The translations under genes were made by a program, and so were the position numbers. Under the pieces are notes generated by a model. That model searched no databases. It saw nothing but the letters and a program-made list of their open reading frames with translations, and had not been told where the DNA came from. DNA of 64,000 bases from Yoonia maritima (lineage in GTDB: Bacteria > Pseudomonadota > Alphaproteobacteria > Rhodobacterales > Rhodobacteraceae), in assembly GCF_003003285.1 (NCBI RefSeq), contig NZ_PVTP01000008.1, positions 1 to 64,000 on the forward strand. Reading direction: 5' to 3'. This document shows positions 35,681 through 44,421 of this stretch, one piece after another (within the stretch, counting starts at the first letter, position 1; every line of letters starts with the position of its first letter).

Positions 35681-36709
35681 TTGACAGGCATCCGCGACCT
35701 TGCCCGCCATCTTGATATTTCAATAGGCACCGTTTCGCGGGCGCTTAATAACAAGCCGGACGTGAATCAGGACACCAAATCAAAAGTCCTCAAAGCCGCG
35801 GCAGAGCTTGGTTACGTTCCCAATCAGGCCGGGCGTGCGCTTAGCAAAGGGCGTACCAACGTGATCGGGTTCGTTCTTCAGACCGATAGCGAAGGCATGA
35901 TGCAAGGCGATCTGTTTTTCATCCGGGTCTTTGACGGGATGCAATCGGTTTTGACGCAGCACGGTCTGAACTTGGTGGCGCTTTTATCGCCATCAACCGT
36001 CGATCCTGAAACCTATCTTAAACAGATTGTCGCGCGCCGATTTACTGATGCTTTGGTACTGTCATCCATTCACCGCAACGACGCGCGGATCAGTTATCTG
36101 TCTGATCAAAATCTGCCATTCGCCACATTGGGCCGGTCTCTCACGGACGTGGGCCAGCCCTGGCTTGATCTTGATTTTGACGGGGTCGTCGAAGATGCAA
36201 TTCATCGGCTCATTGCCAAAGGGCATCGCAAAATCGCGCTCGCCCTGCCCCGCAGCGATCTGAACCTGCGCCATATTATGGTCGAAAGCTATCGACGTAA
36301 CTTAGCCAGATCCGGGATAGAAGTTAACGAGGACTTCATCGTCGAAACAGATGCCGGCGACAATGGTGGTGTGACGTTGGTGCATGACCTCATAGAACTA
36401 AACCCACGCCCTACTGCGGTCATTTATTCAGATCATATCCTTCCTTTTGGGATTTACCGTGGCCTTGCAGAAAATGGGCTAACCCCCGGCCAAGACCTAT
36501 CCCTGATCGGAGTCGGCACAAGGCTAGCCTCACTGCTTACCCCGAACCTGAGCCATTACAGGTTCAACCTATTTGACTTAGGCGTCAGAATTGCCGAGGC
36601 ACTCTTGCCAACAATGCAAGATCGCCCGTTTTCAGACCCGGCAAAAATAATCCGCGAAAGCGTGCCTTACACATTCATCGACGGCGACAGCATACGGGAT
36701 ATGGCGTGA
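35681..36709 (+). CDS. LacI-family transcriptional regulator
   Basis: A 342-residue regulator: N-terminal helix-turn-helix IRDLARHLDISIGTVSRALN, then hinge and a periplasmic-binding-protein-like effector domain (GFVLQTD..., SLIGVGTR). The TTG at 35681 is chosen as start: GGAGG (35669-35673) lies seven bases before it and the product then opens MTGIRDLARHL as is standard for the family. The in-frame ATGs at 35639 and 35648 would add an atypical tail. It is divergent from the sugar operon and most likely represses it via the two palindromes. Confidence 0.88.
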   Translation: MTGIRDLARHLDISIGTVSRALNNKPDVNQDTKSKVLKAAAELGYVPNQAGRALSKGRTNVIGFVLQTDSEGMMQGDLFFIRVFDGMQSVLTQHGLNLVALLSPSTVDPETYLKQIVARRFTDALVLSSIHRNDARISYLSDQNLPFATLGRSLTDVGQPWLDLDFDGVVEDAIHRLIAKGHRKIALALPRSDLNLRHIMVESYRRNLARSGIEVNEDFIVETDAGDNGGVTLVHDLIELNPRPTAVIYSDHILPFGIYRGLAENGLTPGQDLSLIGVGTRLASLLTPNLSHYRFNLFDLGVRIAEALLPTMQDRPFSDPAKIIRESVPYTFIDGDSIRDMA

Positions 36710-36975
36710 TCAGCTGCGTGCCATCGCTAAATCATCTTGCAAAGACACCGACCGCAGAGGGCACTTGTCGGCGCTCTGGGACAAGCACATAATATCGCTC
36801 TTCTGGTCTAGGCTAGGAACGTCCAAAGCAACCACTCTTCCATCTGCAAAGAACCCAATAATCGACATCTCCGCGAACGGTGGACGACCATATCGGATCG
36901 CCAGGTCGATTATACGGTCATGCGGAGCACGCGAATCATCTTCCGAAATAACCCTCAGCCTCGATTGTTGAGATA
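36710..36975 (-). pseudogene. LysR-family regulator remnant, C-terminal part, multiple lesions
   Basis: Translating the minus strand gives LRVISEDDSRAPHD then IIDLAIRYGRPP, and FFADGRVVALDVPSL, then after a frameshift YYVLVPERRQVPSAVGVFA followed by a stop in frame. This is the order of motifs in the effector domain of GcvA-like LysR regulators, with material missing between the IRYG and FADGR parts. No helix-turn-helix part or start remains. A decayed fragment. Confidence 0.65.
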
Positions 36976-37190
36976 AATGTCAGCGGAGCGGCAAACTATG
37001 TCTCCACCTGTTTGGCACTGGCAGTGGTCGGAATGGACACATCTTATCGAAAATTTGCGTCATATCCTCAGGTCGTGGCGTCATGCAACAAACGTGGGTC
37101 GCCTTTCATTGACGTGGTCCCTGATTTTCAGTCGCGAAGTGCAATCGGTTGACCCAGTTTCAACCGCCGGCAGCTTGATTTGGCTCTCAG
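36947..37190 (+). pseudogene. probable second LysR-type remnant, plus strand
   Basis: The plus strand reads IVEINVSGAANYVSTCLAL, FIDVVPDFQS, then after a stop FNRRQLDLALRAL. These resemble the last third of LysR effector domains (GAANYV..CLAGLG, L.DVLPDF, RRQLS.RVRAF) with frame breaks in between. It partly overlaps the minus-strand remnant end, suggesting that two decayed genes were fused by deletion. Assigned by pattern only. Confidence 0.4.
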
Positions 37191-37254
37191 GGCCTTACAG
37201 AACCTCCTCTCGAACGGCCGCACTCATCATCAGGACATAGAAGGCTTGGCCGTA

Positions 37255-37315
37255 TTCAACAGATTTACTTTTTGTTGAACACGGCGTATGTTCAACAAAA
37301 ATAACTTACGTTGAA
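37255..37315. repeat. alternating TTCAAC/GTTGAA half-sites at gene start
   Basis: Half-sites TTCAAC (37255), GTTGAA (37274), TTCAAC (37291) and GTTGAA (37310) alternate in orientation. The outer pairs both read TTCAAC-N13-GTTGAA, and the central pair forms a perfect 13-bp inverted repeat, TTTTTGTTGAACA (37269-37281) and TGTTCAACAAAAA (37289-37301). The last half-site ends four bases before the ATG at 37320, and no Shine-Dalgarno sequence is seen. It is a candidate operator for tight control of the nucleotidyltransferase-fold gene. Confidence 0.6.
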
Positions 37316-37319
37316 CATT

Positions 37320-38336
37320 ATGATTAATCGCCATTCTTCTGTTGCCCATGCGGCTTATCACGACTTGCTTCGTTCACTTAAGGACGAAGCGATGATGGAT
37401 ATTCGCGGCACGCCGACCAAGATCACCCGCGGGGATAAGACCTATTGGTATGACACGTTTCGCGTCGGGACCGATGTGCGCAAGACCTATATCGGAGAGG
37501 ACTCCCCTGCCCTATCCAGCCGCCTATCGACACTAACCGAACTGCGTGCCGCCGCTAAGGATCGCCAAACCAACCGCACCCGCCTGATCCGTATCCTGCG
37601 CGCCGAAGGCTTTATGAGCACGGACGCCGCCACAGGTAGCCTGCTGTCAGCGATGGCCAAAGCTGGCGTATTTCGGCTGGGTGGCACGGTTGTCGGCACC
37701 CACGCGTTTCGTCTGTACGAAGGTGAACTTGGCCTGCGGTACGGCTTTGACGATACGGCCCAAACTGGCGATATCGACATTGCCAGCTTTGAGCGGCTGT
37801 CGCTAGCTCTAGAGGATGCCGTATCGCCGCCGTTGCATGAAGTGTTCCGTGATTTTTCTTTTGATCCGGTGCCCAGTTTGCGCCCCGAAAACGTCTGGCG
37901 CTGGAAGCAAACACGCAACGATTTGATGGTCGAATTTCTGACCCCGTCATTCGATGCAGAGGAGGGCGTCAGGCCGCTGGTCGCGCTTGGCGTTGATGCG
38001 CAATCGCTGCATCACCTGAATTATTTGATCCAAGATCCGATCCCCGCAGCGATCCTGTACCGCAGCGGAACGCTGGTGCAGATCCCGCAGCCGGAACGCT
38101 TTGCTATTCACAAACTGATTGTCGCAGATCGGCGGCGTGATGGGCCGGACCAGATCAAGGCGATCAAAGACCGGGCGCAGGCCGCGTTTTTGATTAACGC
38201 ACTGGCCGAGGACCGCCCCGACGAATTACGCGACGCATATGAATTGGCACGTAATACAGGGCCACGTTGGGAACAAAGGTTGGATGGGACATTGGCCAGA
38301 ATGCCCGACACCGCGCACATTCTGGCAGAGTTGTAA
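37320..38336 (+). CDS. nucleotidyltransferase-fold protein (GSU2403-like)
   Basis: A 338-residue protein. The segment LGGTVVGTHAFRLYEG (about 120-135) followed by TGDIDIASFE (Asp151, Asp153) fits the nucleotidyltransferase pattern GG-x(n)-DxD seen in the GSU2403/NTP_transf_8 group. The N-terminal 100 residues are basic and probably helical. Function in this group is not established; related minimal nucleotidyltransferases serve in toxin-antitoxin or abortive-infection modules. No candidate antitoxin gene is adjacent. It is convergent with parB, and its promoter region carries an elaborate inverted-repeat array. Confidence 0.75.
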   Translation: MINRHSSVAHAAYHDLLRSLKDEAMMDIRGTPTKITRGDKTYWYDTFRVGTDVRKTYIGEDSPALSSRLSTLTELRAAAKDRQTNRTRLIRILRAEGFMSTDAATGSLLSAMAKAGVFRLGGTVVGTHAFRLYEGELGLRYGFDDTAQTGDIDIASFERLSLALEDAVSPPLHEVFRDFSFDPVPSLRPENVWRWKQTRNDLMVEFLTPSFDAEEGVRPLVALGVDAQSLHHLNYLIQDPIPAAILYRSGTLVQIPQPERFAIHKLIVADRRRDGPDQIKAIKDRAQAAFLINALAEDRPDELRDAYELARNTGPRWEQRLDGTLARMPDTAHILAEL

Positions 38337-38356
38337 GAGTTTCGCTGCGAAACTCT
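38336..38356. repeat. 9-bp hairpin at nucleotidyltransferase/parB convergence; parS-like copy 1
   Basis: AGAGTTTCG-CTG-CGAAACTCT, a perfect 9-bp stem with a 3-nt loop spanning both stop codons. It could serve as a bidirectional terminator, but no T-run follows. Its core TTTCGCTGCGAAA recurs at 39350-39368 and 40694-40708, which argues for a protein-binding site. Confidence 0.6.
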
Positions 38357-39428
38357 AGCCGCGTTCGAATAGGTTTCGCAGTTCTTCCATTGCGGCGTCG
38401 ATCATTTCGGCGTCGACGGGTTTGCCGGATAGGCGGATCACGAAACCTTGGCTGTCGCGTTCTTTGCGTAGGGTGACGCCGGTTGAAAGTTTAAGCGTGT
38501 CATTACCAACCCAGCCTGTTGGCGTCGCGGCTTTGGGACGGCCACGTTTGACGGTGTCCCGTGGCCCCTCTTCGATTTCGGCAATCACGGGTTCTAGGGC
38601 GATCCATTCATCTTCGACCGAACCACCCTGCCCGGCGTCCAGCGCCGCACGCAGACGGCTTTCGCCACCTTGCCGCAATGCACCTGCCAAACGCAGCCCA
38701 CGGCGCTCTGTGAGGCCCTCTGCATGCGCGAGCATGTCGCCGAGCATCTCGAATACCTCGGCAAAGGAGCGCACCTTTGAGCGTTTTGATTTCGACGCCG
38801 ACGCGAACAGGACATTCACCGCCTCTTCGGTGCTGCCGAATGCGCCCTGCTGTGCGGCGATCACCGCGATGCGGCCGCGTTCGTAGTGGCTTAGGTTTGC
38901 GCGGACTTCATTTTCTTCGACCATAGCGGCAAAGGCGGATGCGGTGTCGGTACTGGGGCGCACGAAGGCTTTGATCGTCGTATACTTGCCGTCGCCGTTT
39001 AGTTCAGCCAAACCGCGCATCGCCATCAGACGACGGTAGCCAGACAGCAGGCTGTAACCCTGCCCGTCAGCGTAAACCTCGATCGGTAGGCGCAGACCAT
39101 TGGCGGCGATTGAAAGACGCAGTTCCAGCATCTCTTCTTCGCTTAGAACCGTCCGGTCGCGGACCATCGCGTCAGTCGTGATTTTGTCGGTCGGAATTTC
39201 CGTGACGATCAGCCCGTTCTTTTCAGCCTCGCGCAGACGTTCTGCATCGAGCTTATCAAGCCGCGATTGCACATTTTCGGCATGACCGAATTGCGCGCTA
39301 TCCGCAGCCACTTGCGCGATTGGCGCTGAGGTCCGGTTTGTGCGCGCCGGAGTTTCGCTGCGAAACTCTGCGTCGATGGCTTGTAGGTCTTCGACGGATG
39401 GCGCGGTCAGTTTGCGGCGTTTTGCCAT
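38355..39428 (-). CDS. parB: ParB/RepB-type partition protein
   Basis: A 357-residue DNA-binding partition protein: ParB N-terminal nuclease-like domain (about 60-185) with SLLSGYRRLMAM and the arginine-rich-type segment EENEVRANLSHYERGRIAV, then a helix-turn-helix region and a C-terminal dimerisation part. It follows parA by three bases. It should bind a centromere in or near the par genes; the repeated TTTCGCTGCGAAA palindrome, one copy of which lies inside this gene at 39350-39368, is my candidate. Confidence 0.88.
   Translation of the reverse strand: MAKRRKLTAPSVEDLQAIDAEFRSETPARTNRTSAPIAQVAADSAQFGHAENVQSRLDKLDAERLREAEKNGLIVTEIPTDKITTDAMVRDRTVLSEEEMLELRLSIAANGLRLPIEVYADGQGYSLLSGYRRLMAMRGLAELNGDGKYTTIKAFVRPSTDTASAFAAMVEENEVRANLSHYERGRIAVIAAQQGAFGSTEEAVNVLFASASKSKRSKVRSFAEVFEMLGDMLAHAEGLTERRGLRLAGALRQGGESRLRAALDAGQGGSVEDEWIALEPVIAEIEEGPRDTVKRGRPKAATPTGWVGNDTLKLSTGVTLRKERDSQGFVIRLSGKPVDAEMIDAAMEELRNLFERG
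39350..39368. repeat. parS-like palindrome copy 2, inside parB
   Basis: GAGTTTCG-CTG-CGAAACTC, an 8-bp inverted repeat with the same loop as the copy at 38336-38356, lying within the early coding region of parB. Retention of an exact palindrome inside coding sequence suggests selection beyond the protein. Confidence 0.5.
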
Positions 39429-39431
39429 TGG

Positions 39432-40820
39432 TTAATCCTCCTGCTCGGATTTTTGCATCTGGGCGTCGCGCCACCAGGTCCCGATCAGGACTTCTTTGAC
39501 TTCGGCCCAAGTGCGGTCAAATGTTTCGCGTCCGCGAATGTAGGTATCGCGGTTAAAGTCGCGGTAGTCGGCCTCATAGATGCCATTCACATGTTCGCCG
39601 GCTTGGCCAACCATCGCGGTGACCTCTTGCCGGTAGGTCGTCATAAAGTCACCGAAATAGGCTTGGATCACATTCGCCAAATCGGTCTGTTGGTTCGCAT
39701 CGAAACGGGTCACGATGGCGCGCACAGCATCCCATTCGAATTTCATTTCCGGCAATCCATCGCGACGGCGCACCGTGTTTTCCCCATCTTCAATCGACGC
39801 AAAGGTGCTGTAGAGCATATCAAAGAACCGGCCCGTACTGTCGAATTCAAGGAACGACGCCCCAAGTGGTACCAGCAGAATATCAGCAGCAGCCAATGCG
39901 TTGATTGTCAGATAGCCAAGCGCGGGCGGCGTATCGAGAAGGATGATATCATATTCGTCTAAAATACCTTCACCCGACAGCGCGTTGCTTAGCGCGTCCC
40001 AAAGCGCCCAACTGCGCAGCTGCATCCGCCAAACAGGCACTTGGAATTCGGCCCAGTAGAGATTGAGCTGCGAACCAATCAGGTCGATGTTTGGCCAATG
40101 CGTTGACTGGATCAAATCGCGGGCGTTCACATTGCGCGCCTCTGACAGGGTTTCATCTAGGGGCAGGGGAGTTTGCCCGTTACGTTCGCGGACCTTGTTT
40201 TCGGCCTCGACGTTCATGGCGTAATCTTTCGCCATCAGCGGGAAAGCGGTTTGCCATTCGTCTTCGACTTTGCCCCCCATGATGGACGTCAGCGACCCTT
40301 GGCTATCGAGATCGATCACCAGCACCTTGTAGCCATCAAGCGCGGCTGACATGGCGAGGTGCGTGGTGGTCGATGTTTTACCCACGCCGCCCTTAAAGTT
40401 TGCCACGGCGATGATTTTCGCAGGCTGATCTTTGGGCCGGTAGGGCAGGTACTCACGGTCGGCTGCGCCTTCAGCTGCAAAGAATTTCCGGAGCGTTAGG
40501 ATTTCCTCGAGCGTGAACCATTTTGATCCGCCCTCACCGTGGCCTTGGGGTAGGTCAGGGTTGGCTTTCAGAACGCGCCGCAGATGGGAAGTCGCGACGG
40601 GGATCAGGTAGCGGCAGACCTCCCAAGTGGAGAACCGGCGCAGGCGTTTTTCGCCATCTGGGGCGTGTCCGCGCTTGGCCAGATCATCGCGCCCTTTCGC
40701 TGCGAAAGTCGCGGCTTTTGCGAATCGCGTGGTGTCGATAGGGTCAGATAACTTGGCCGCTGCTTTGGCCGGATCGATGTTCATATAAGGGGGCAGGGGT
40801 GGCTTGCTTGAAGATGACAT
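39432..40820 (-). CDS. parA: ParA/RepA-type partition ATPase
   Basis: A 462-residue Walker ATPase of plasmid partition. Residues about 60-125 form a helix-turn-helix-type N-terminal region (as in the longer ParA proteins that autoregulate), followed by FKGGVGKTSTTTHLA (Walker A, about 142-156), VIDLDSQGSL, and ILLDTPPALGYL. It drives plasmid segregation together with ParB. Divergent from the initiator gene across 516 bp of dyad-rich DNA. Confidence 0.9.
   Translation of the reverse strand: MSSSSKPPLPPYMNIDPAKAAAKLSDPIDTTRFAKAATFAAKGRDDLAKRGHAPDGEKRLRRFSTWEVCRYLIPVATSHLRRVLKANPDLPQGHGEGGSKWFTLEEILTLRKFFAAEGAADREYLPYRPKDQPAKIIAVANFKGGVGKTSTTTHLAMSAALDGYKVLVIDLDSQGSLTSIMGGKVEDEWQTAFPLMAKDYAMNVEAENKVRERNGQTPLPLDETLSEARNVNARDLIQSTHWPNIDLIGSQLNLYWAEFQVPVWRMQLRSWALWDALSNALSGEGILDEYDIILLDTPPALGYLTINALAAADILLVPLGASFLEFDSTGRFFDMLYSTFASIEDGENTVRRRDGLPEMKFEWDAVRAIVTRFDANQQTDLANVIQAYFGDFMTTYRQEVTAMVGQAGEHVNGIYEADYRDFNRDTYIRGRETFDRTWAEVKEVLIGTWWRDAQMQKSEQED
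40694..40708. repeat. parS-like palindrome copy 3, inside parA
   Basis: CTTTCG-CTG-CGAAAG, sharing the 13-base core TTTCGCTGCGAAA with the copies at 38336 and 39350 but with a different outermost base pair. Confidence 0.45.
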
Positions 40821-41336
40821 GTTTGAAACTCAATGTAAGCTGTTTAAGGTGATTTGCGTGGGAGTATCGCACATGAAATCGGATTTGCGAATCGTTAAGC
40901 GCTTATTTGCAAGAAAATTCTGTAATTCATAGGAAACGACGACATATAGCTGTTTAATTTCTTTAAGTACTTTAAGATATTTGCTTAGAAAAAATTGTTT
41001 TTTGCCAATAGGTTACGGATATTTTGGACCCGTATGCAGGATGAAAGGTATCCATATACAGGTTCATTGGGCACCAAATACAGGATGGCAGGGTCCGATT
41101 CGCGGGGTTTGAGGTGCCCAGAGTCGGTATTGCCCGTGTTAGTGTCTAATTGGCGGGTCTTTGCCAGAACCTTGCCCTGTATATGGATACCTTAAGTTTT
41201 CCTTTCTTGGTCGTTCTATCCTTAAAGAACCCGTTTACGGGACTGTCGTTATGCTGCTTAAGGTCCCCAAGGTTGGCTTGCTCTTAGGTGCCTTATAGGG
41301 CAGACTGGAGGAAACCTCGATAGAAGGTGAGCAGGA
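40821..41336. other. probable replication origin/control region
   Basis: 516 bp without a credible gene, between divergent parA and the initiator gene. The left part (about 40900-41015) is strongly AT-rich and could be the unwinding element; it includes the palindrome TAAGCGCTTA (40896-40905) and two copies of AGCTGTTTAA (near 40838 and 40948). The right part is packed with dyads: an 18-bp inverted repeat (41045-41062/41176-41193), a nested 8-bp one TGGGCACC/GGTGCCCA (41068-41075/41113-41120), GGACCC/GGGTCC (41027/41091), and two CAGGATG direct repeats. Clear tandem iterons were not found by eye. Origin assignment is inferred from position. Confidence 0.6.
41045..41193. repeat. 18-bp perfect inverted repeat, arms 113 bp apart
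   Basis: AAGGTATCCATATACAGG (41045-41062) is the exact reverse complement of the 18 bases at 41176-41193. Arms this long and perfect with a 113-bp interval suggest paired binding sites of the initiator or a loop-forming control element of rep expression. Confidence 0.75.
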
Positions 41337-42506
41337 ATGGCATCTGATCAAGTTTCGCTAAGTGGTGCCTTGCGCCGCGGCGAAGTCAAAAAGAACGTGG
41401 CCGCGATTCACGTGAGTGGCAAGCTGACGCTGTTGCAGCGCAAGCTTTCGAATGTCCTGTTGCTGAACGCCTATGACACGCTGATCCACAAACAGTCCCA
41501 CGCGATCGACGCGCGCACCTTGTGCACGATGATCGGATATAATTCGAATGACATGGAAACGCTGAAGCAGTCCTTGCGCGGTTTGGTCGAGACTTCTGCC
41601 GAGTGGGATATGCTGGATGAAAACGGTCAACAGGAATGGGGCGTGTCCAGTCTGCTCGCCTACGCCAAGCTAAAGGGCGGCGTGTGCGAATATGCGTATT
41701 CAGCGGCACTGGCTGAAAAGCTGCATGACCCTAAGGTGTTCGCGTTGATCAATCTGAACATTCAACGTCGGTTCACCAGCGGTCATGCTCTTGCGCTTTA
41801 TGAAAACTGCTATCGCTTTGTGCGGACGGGAAGCACGGGGTGGTGGCCGCTTGAACTGTTCCGCCGTTTGATGGGCGTGAATGACAGCGCCTATTACGAG
41901 GTGTTTAAGCATCTGAATGCTAAGGTGATCAAACCGGCAGTGGCCGAGGTGAACAAGACGTCGAACATTATCGTGACCCCCGAGACCCGCAAAATGGGGC
42001 GGGCGGTGACCGAGATCAGGTTCAAGATTGCCAAGAACCCGCAGCTATCCATTCTTGATCTGGATGATGGGGAAGGGGTTCGGAATGAACCGGTTTATGA
42101 AAAGTTGCTAGATCAGGGCGTGAGCGACCGTTTGGCCCGACAATGGATCAAAGAACACGGACCCGCGCATATTTCTGAAAAGATTAACTATGTCAGCGCG
42201 CGCAAAGGTGTGCAGAATCCTGTTAGCTATCTGACAGCCGCGTTGCGCGAAGATTACGCGGAAGAGAAAGCAGGGCAGGGGGCCCTGACTTCGGACCGGG
42301 CCAAACGGCTTGCCCGCGTGCGCGAGTTGATCAACGCCCGCAGCCCGACGCAGCGCGACGCGGATAAACGGCTGTTTATGTCGCGGTTGGATGATTCCGG
42401 CGCACGGCTTGATTTCGAAAACCACGGCTGGATGTCTGCGCTGAACGCCGAAGCAATCTTTGCGTTTTGGGAAGACCTAATGCCCGGCGCGTTTGACGAT
42501 CTTTAG
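41337..42506 (+). CDS. plasmid replication initiator, Rep_3/RepB type
   Basis: A 389-residue initiator with two winged-helix-like regions. The N-terminal segment KLTLLQRKLSNVLLLNAYD and the later HALALYENCYRF, LFRRLMGV and EVFKHLNAKVIKPAVAEVN match the layout of Rep_3-family proteins. It would bind the dyads upstream and open the origin. Divergent parA on the other side of the origin region completes a replicon core of a type common on Rhodobacteraceae plasmids. A ribosome-binding site (AAGGTG) lies eight bases before the ATG. Its stop is nearly contiguous with that of the SWIM gene, with a small palindrome ACGATCT-TT-AGATCGT (42496-42511) across both. Confidence 0.85.
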   Translation: MASDQVSLSGALRRGEVKKNVAAIHVSGKLTLLQRKLSNVLLLNAYDTLIHKQSHAIDARTLCTMIGYNSNDMETLKQSLRGLVETSAEWDMLDENGQQEWGVSSLLAYAKLKGGVCEYAYSAALAEKLHDPKVFALINLNIQRRFTSGHALALYENCYRFVRTGSTGWWPLELFRRLMGVNDSAYYEVFKHLNAKVIKPAVAEVNKTSNIIVTPETRKMGRAVTEIRFKIAKNPQLSILDLDDGEGVRNEPVYEKLLDQGVSDRLARQWIKEHGPAHISEKINYVSARKGVQNPVSYLTAALREDYAEEKAGQGALTSDRAKRLARVRELINARSPTQRDADKRLFMSRLDDSGARLDFENHGWMSALNAEAIFAFWEDLMPGAFDDL

Positions 42507-42510
42507 ATCG

Positions 42511-44421
42511 TTAACTGCGCATGATTTCGGATGCGAGATAGCTTACGCGCATCGCCTGATTGGCATCGGGTGTTTGCGATAAATCCCGTAACGCCTGCGC
42601 CAGAAGCGCGAGCTGAAGCGTTTCGGCTTGGTCCGCCAGCGCCATAAGCGTGTTGGATTGACCAAAGCGCATGACCTCGGCTGTGGCGTCAAAAACTGCG
42701 TTCCCAAGCTGTTCGATTGCGCTGAGCGATGCTTGCGCGAGTGTGGAACCGGAACTGATCTTGCTTTTCAGAAATGATCGCGCGCGGTTACCCAAGGTCG
42801 ATTTCGCATCCGGAAGTGTGTCCAGCGACAGGTTTATCATATGTTGGCCGATCATGACGGATACAGGTGTTAGCCGTAGCCGCAGGTCGACGACGGTTGC
42901 TTCGCAAAATAGCAGGCGAATGTTGGCTTTGTTGTCTTGAAGCCATGCCACGGTTTTATGCTGCTTTGCAGATAGGGTCAGGTTCCACGATGCGCGGGTT
43001 TGATCGGCAATAGGCAATTGATATTGCTGGTTAATATCTTCGAAATTTGCGGTTCCAATATCGATCGGGGCGAGCAGTATTGGAACTGCGCTGCCCATCC
43101 GTCGCAACCCGGCGGGTGATCGTTTGGCGATATCGTCTTGCGCGTCATCCCAATTCGCAAATACCGCCCCGGCGTTATTGAGCTGTGCAATGACGTCGGG
43201 TGCGTTGGTGGGCGCTGCAGATGCTTGGTCCCATGAGATTTGTTGATCAGATGAAATGCGTGCCTGTCGCAGGGTGACTTGGGTTCCTGTGATGTCTTTG
43301 GCGGTGGCTGCGCCCCACAGTGGACCGAAATAGGCGTTTTCGGGTGCAAATCCGGGGTCCATCCCGGCGCCGCGTGCTTGGGATGTGGTATACCACGCGT
43401 TTTGATCGGGCGCGAAACCATACAGACGCAGCCCACGTGCCCCGCTGGCGGCGTTCCAGCGCACAGCGCCAAGCATGATTAAGTCGAAGCTATCGCTATC
43501 GCGGTAGGTGCGCCGCAATGTCCCGGTGAGCTGGGTATCCTCGGGGTGTTTTTCCAAGGCTTTTGCGAGCGCATAGGTCAAGGCAGCATCGGCCAAGAAC
43601 CTATCGTCCCGAAAATCAAAATGATGGGCACGTGCAAGCCGGGCATGGTGGACAAGAACCCGCAGAAGCGAGGTTAACCGTGGTGCAGATTGGGCGCGTG
43701 CGGAAATCGACAGGTCAAAGAGCGTGTCTTCGGCGATGACTGAACCGCCGCCAAACACGCCTGTGACGGCAGCGGTAATCGCAGTTTGGACTTGGGCAAG
43801 GAATTCAGCGGACAAAAAGGCGCTTTGCGCATCATCATGGGTGATTTGATCAAGCGCTTGTGCACCGCCTTGTTGCCGCGCCACAAGTGCGGCGGCGGTG
43901 GTGACCCGTCGTTTAGCGGATTTCGCGCCTTTGAATACAGCGCCAGAAAGCCCCTGACCGGCCAAAAACACCACAGGAAATTCAAGATCGGGCAGGTGCA
44001 CCGTTAGGTTGGCCCCGTCAGCGTCGATTTTTGCGGCGGTACTGATGCGGGCAAGGTTGATTGCCTTATCCCAATCGGCGCCAGCGAATTTGCGCAGGTC
44101 TTCCTCTGTTAGGGCATGCAGATCGTCGGGTGCGGATTTTACTGCGGGGGCAGGGGTGTCTGCGCGCAGGGCGCAAGCTGCCAAGATGATATGCCTGCAC
44201 ACTCCGGTGGATGGGCAGTCGCAGGTGGCGGCGTTTAATCCGGTTGCAGGGACCGTCACGGATTTACCGTCTGCGGTGACGGTTGCTTGGGTGTCGTCGC
44301 GGGCTTCGACGGTTGCTTTGCCTGCTTCAAAGTCGCGTTTGGCACGGCGTACAATGCCGACGTTGGCCAATGCAGCCAAAGCGTTTTCATCGTGAACTGC
44401 GATCATCTCGGACAGGGTCAT
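42511..44421 (-). CDS. SWIM zinc-finger protein (YehQ-like)
   Basis: A 636-residue protein. The SWIM motif CDCPSTGVCRH (Cys67, Cys69, Cys75, His77) lies near the N-terminus; the rest is a mixed alpha/beta protein without a recognised catalytic motif. SWIM fingers bind DNA or proteins. It is the last gene of the DUF4132-MoxR-DUF5682-VWA-SWIM operon and starts in an ATGA overlap with the VWA gene; an earlier in-frame start (44442) is possible but less well placed. Confidence 0.82.
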   Translation of the reverse strand: MTLSEMIAVHDENALAALANVGIVRRAKRDFEAGKATVEARDDTQATVTADGKSVTVPATGLNAATCDCPSTGVCRHIILAACALRADTPAPAVKSAPDDLHALTEEDLRKFAGADWDKAINLARISTAAKIDADGANLTVHLPDLEFPVVFLAGQGLSGAVFKGAKSAKRRVTTAAALVARQQGGAQALDQITHDDAQSAFLSAEFLAQVQTAITAAVTGVFGGGSVIAEDTLFDLSISARAQSAPRLTSLLRVLVHHARLARAHHFDFRDDRFLADAALTYALAKALEKHPEDTQLTGTLRRTYRDSDSFDLIMLGAVRWNAASGARGLRLYGFAPDQNAWYTTSQARGAGMDPGFAPENAYFGPLWGAATAKDITGTQVTLRQARISSDQQISWDQASAAPTNAPDVIAQLNNAGAVFANWDDAQDDIAKRSPAGLRRMGSAVPILLAPIDIGTANFEDINQQYQLPIADQTRASWNLTLSAKQHKTVAWLQDNKANIRLLFCEATVVDLRLRLTPVSVMIGQHMINLSLDTLPDAKSTLGNRARSFLKSKISSGSTLAQASLSAIEQLGNAVFDATAEVMRFGQSNTLMALADQAETLQLALLAQALRDLSQTPDANQAMRVSYLASEIMRS

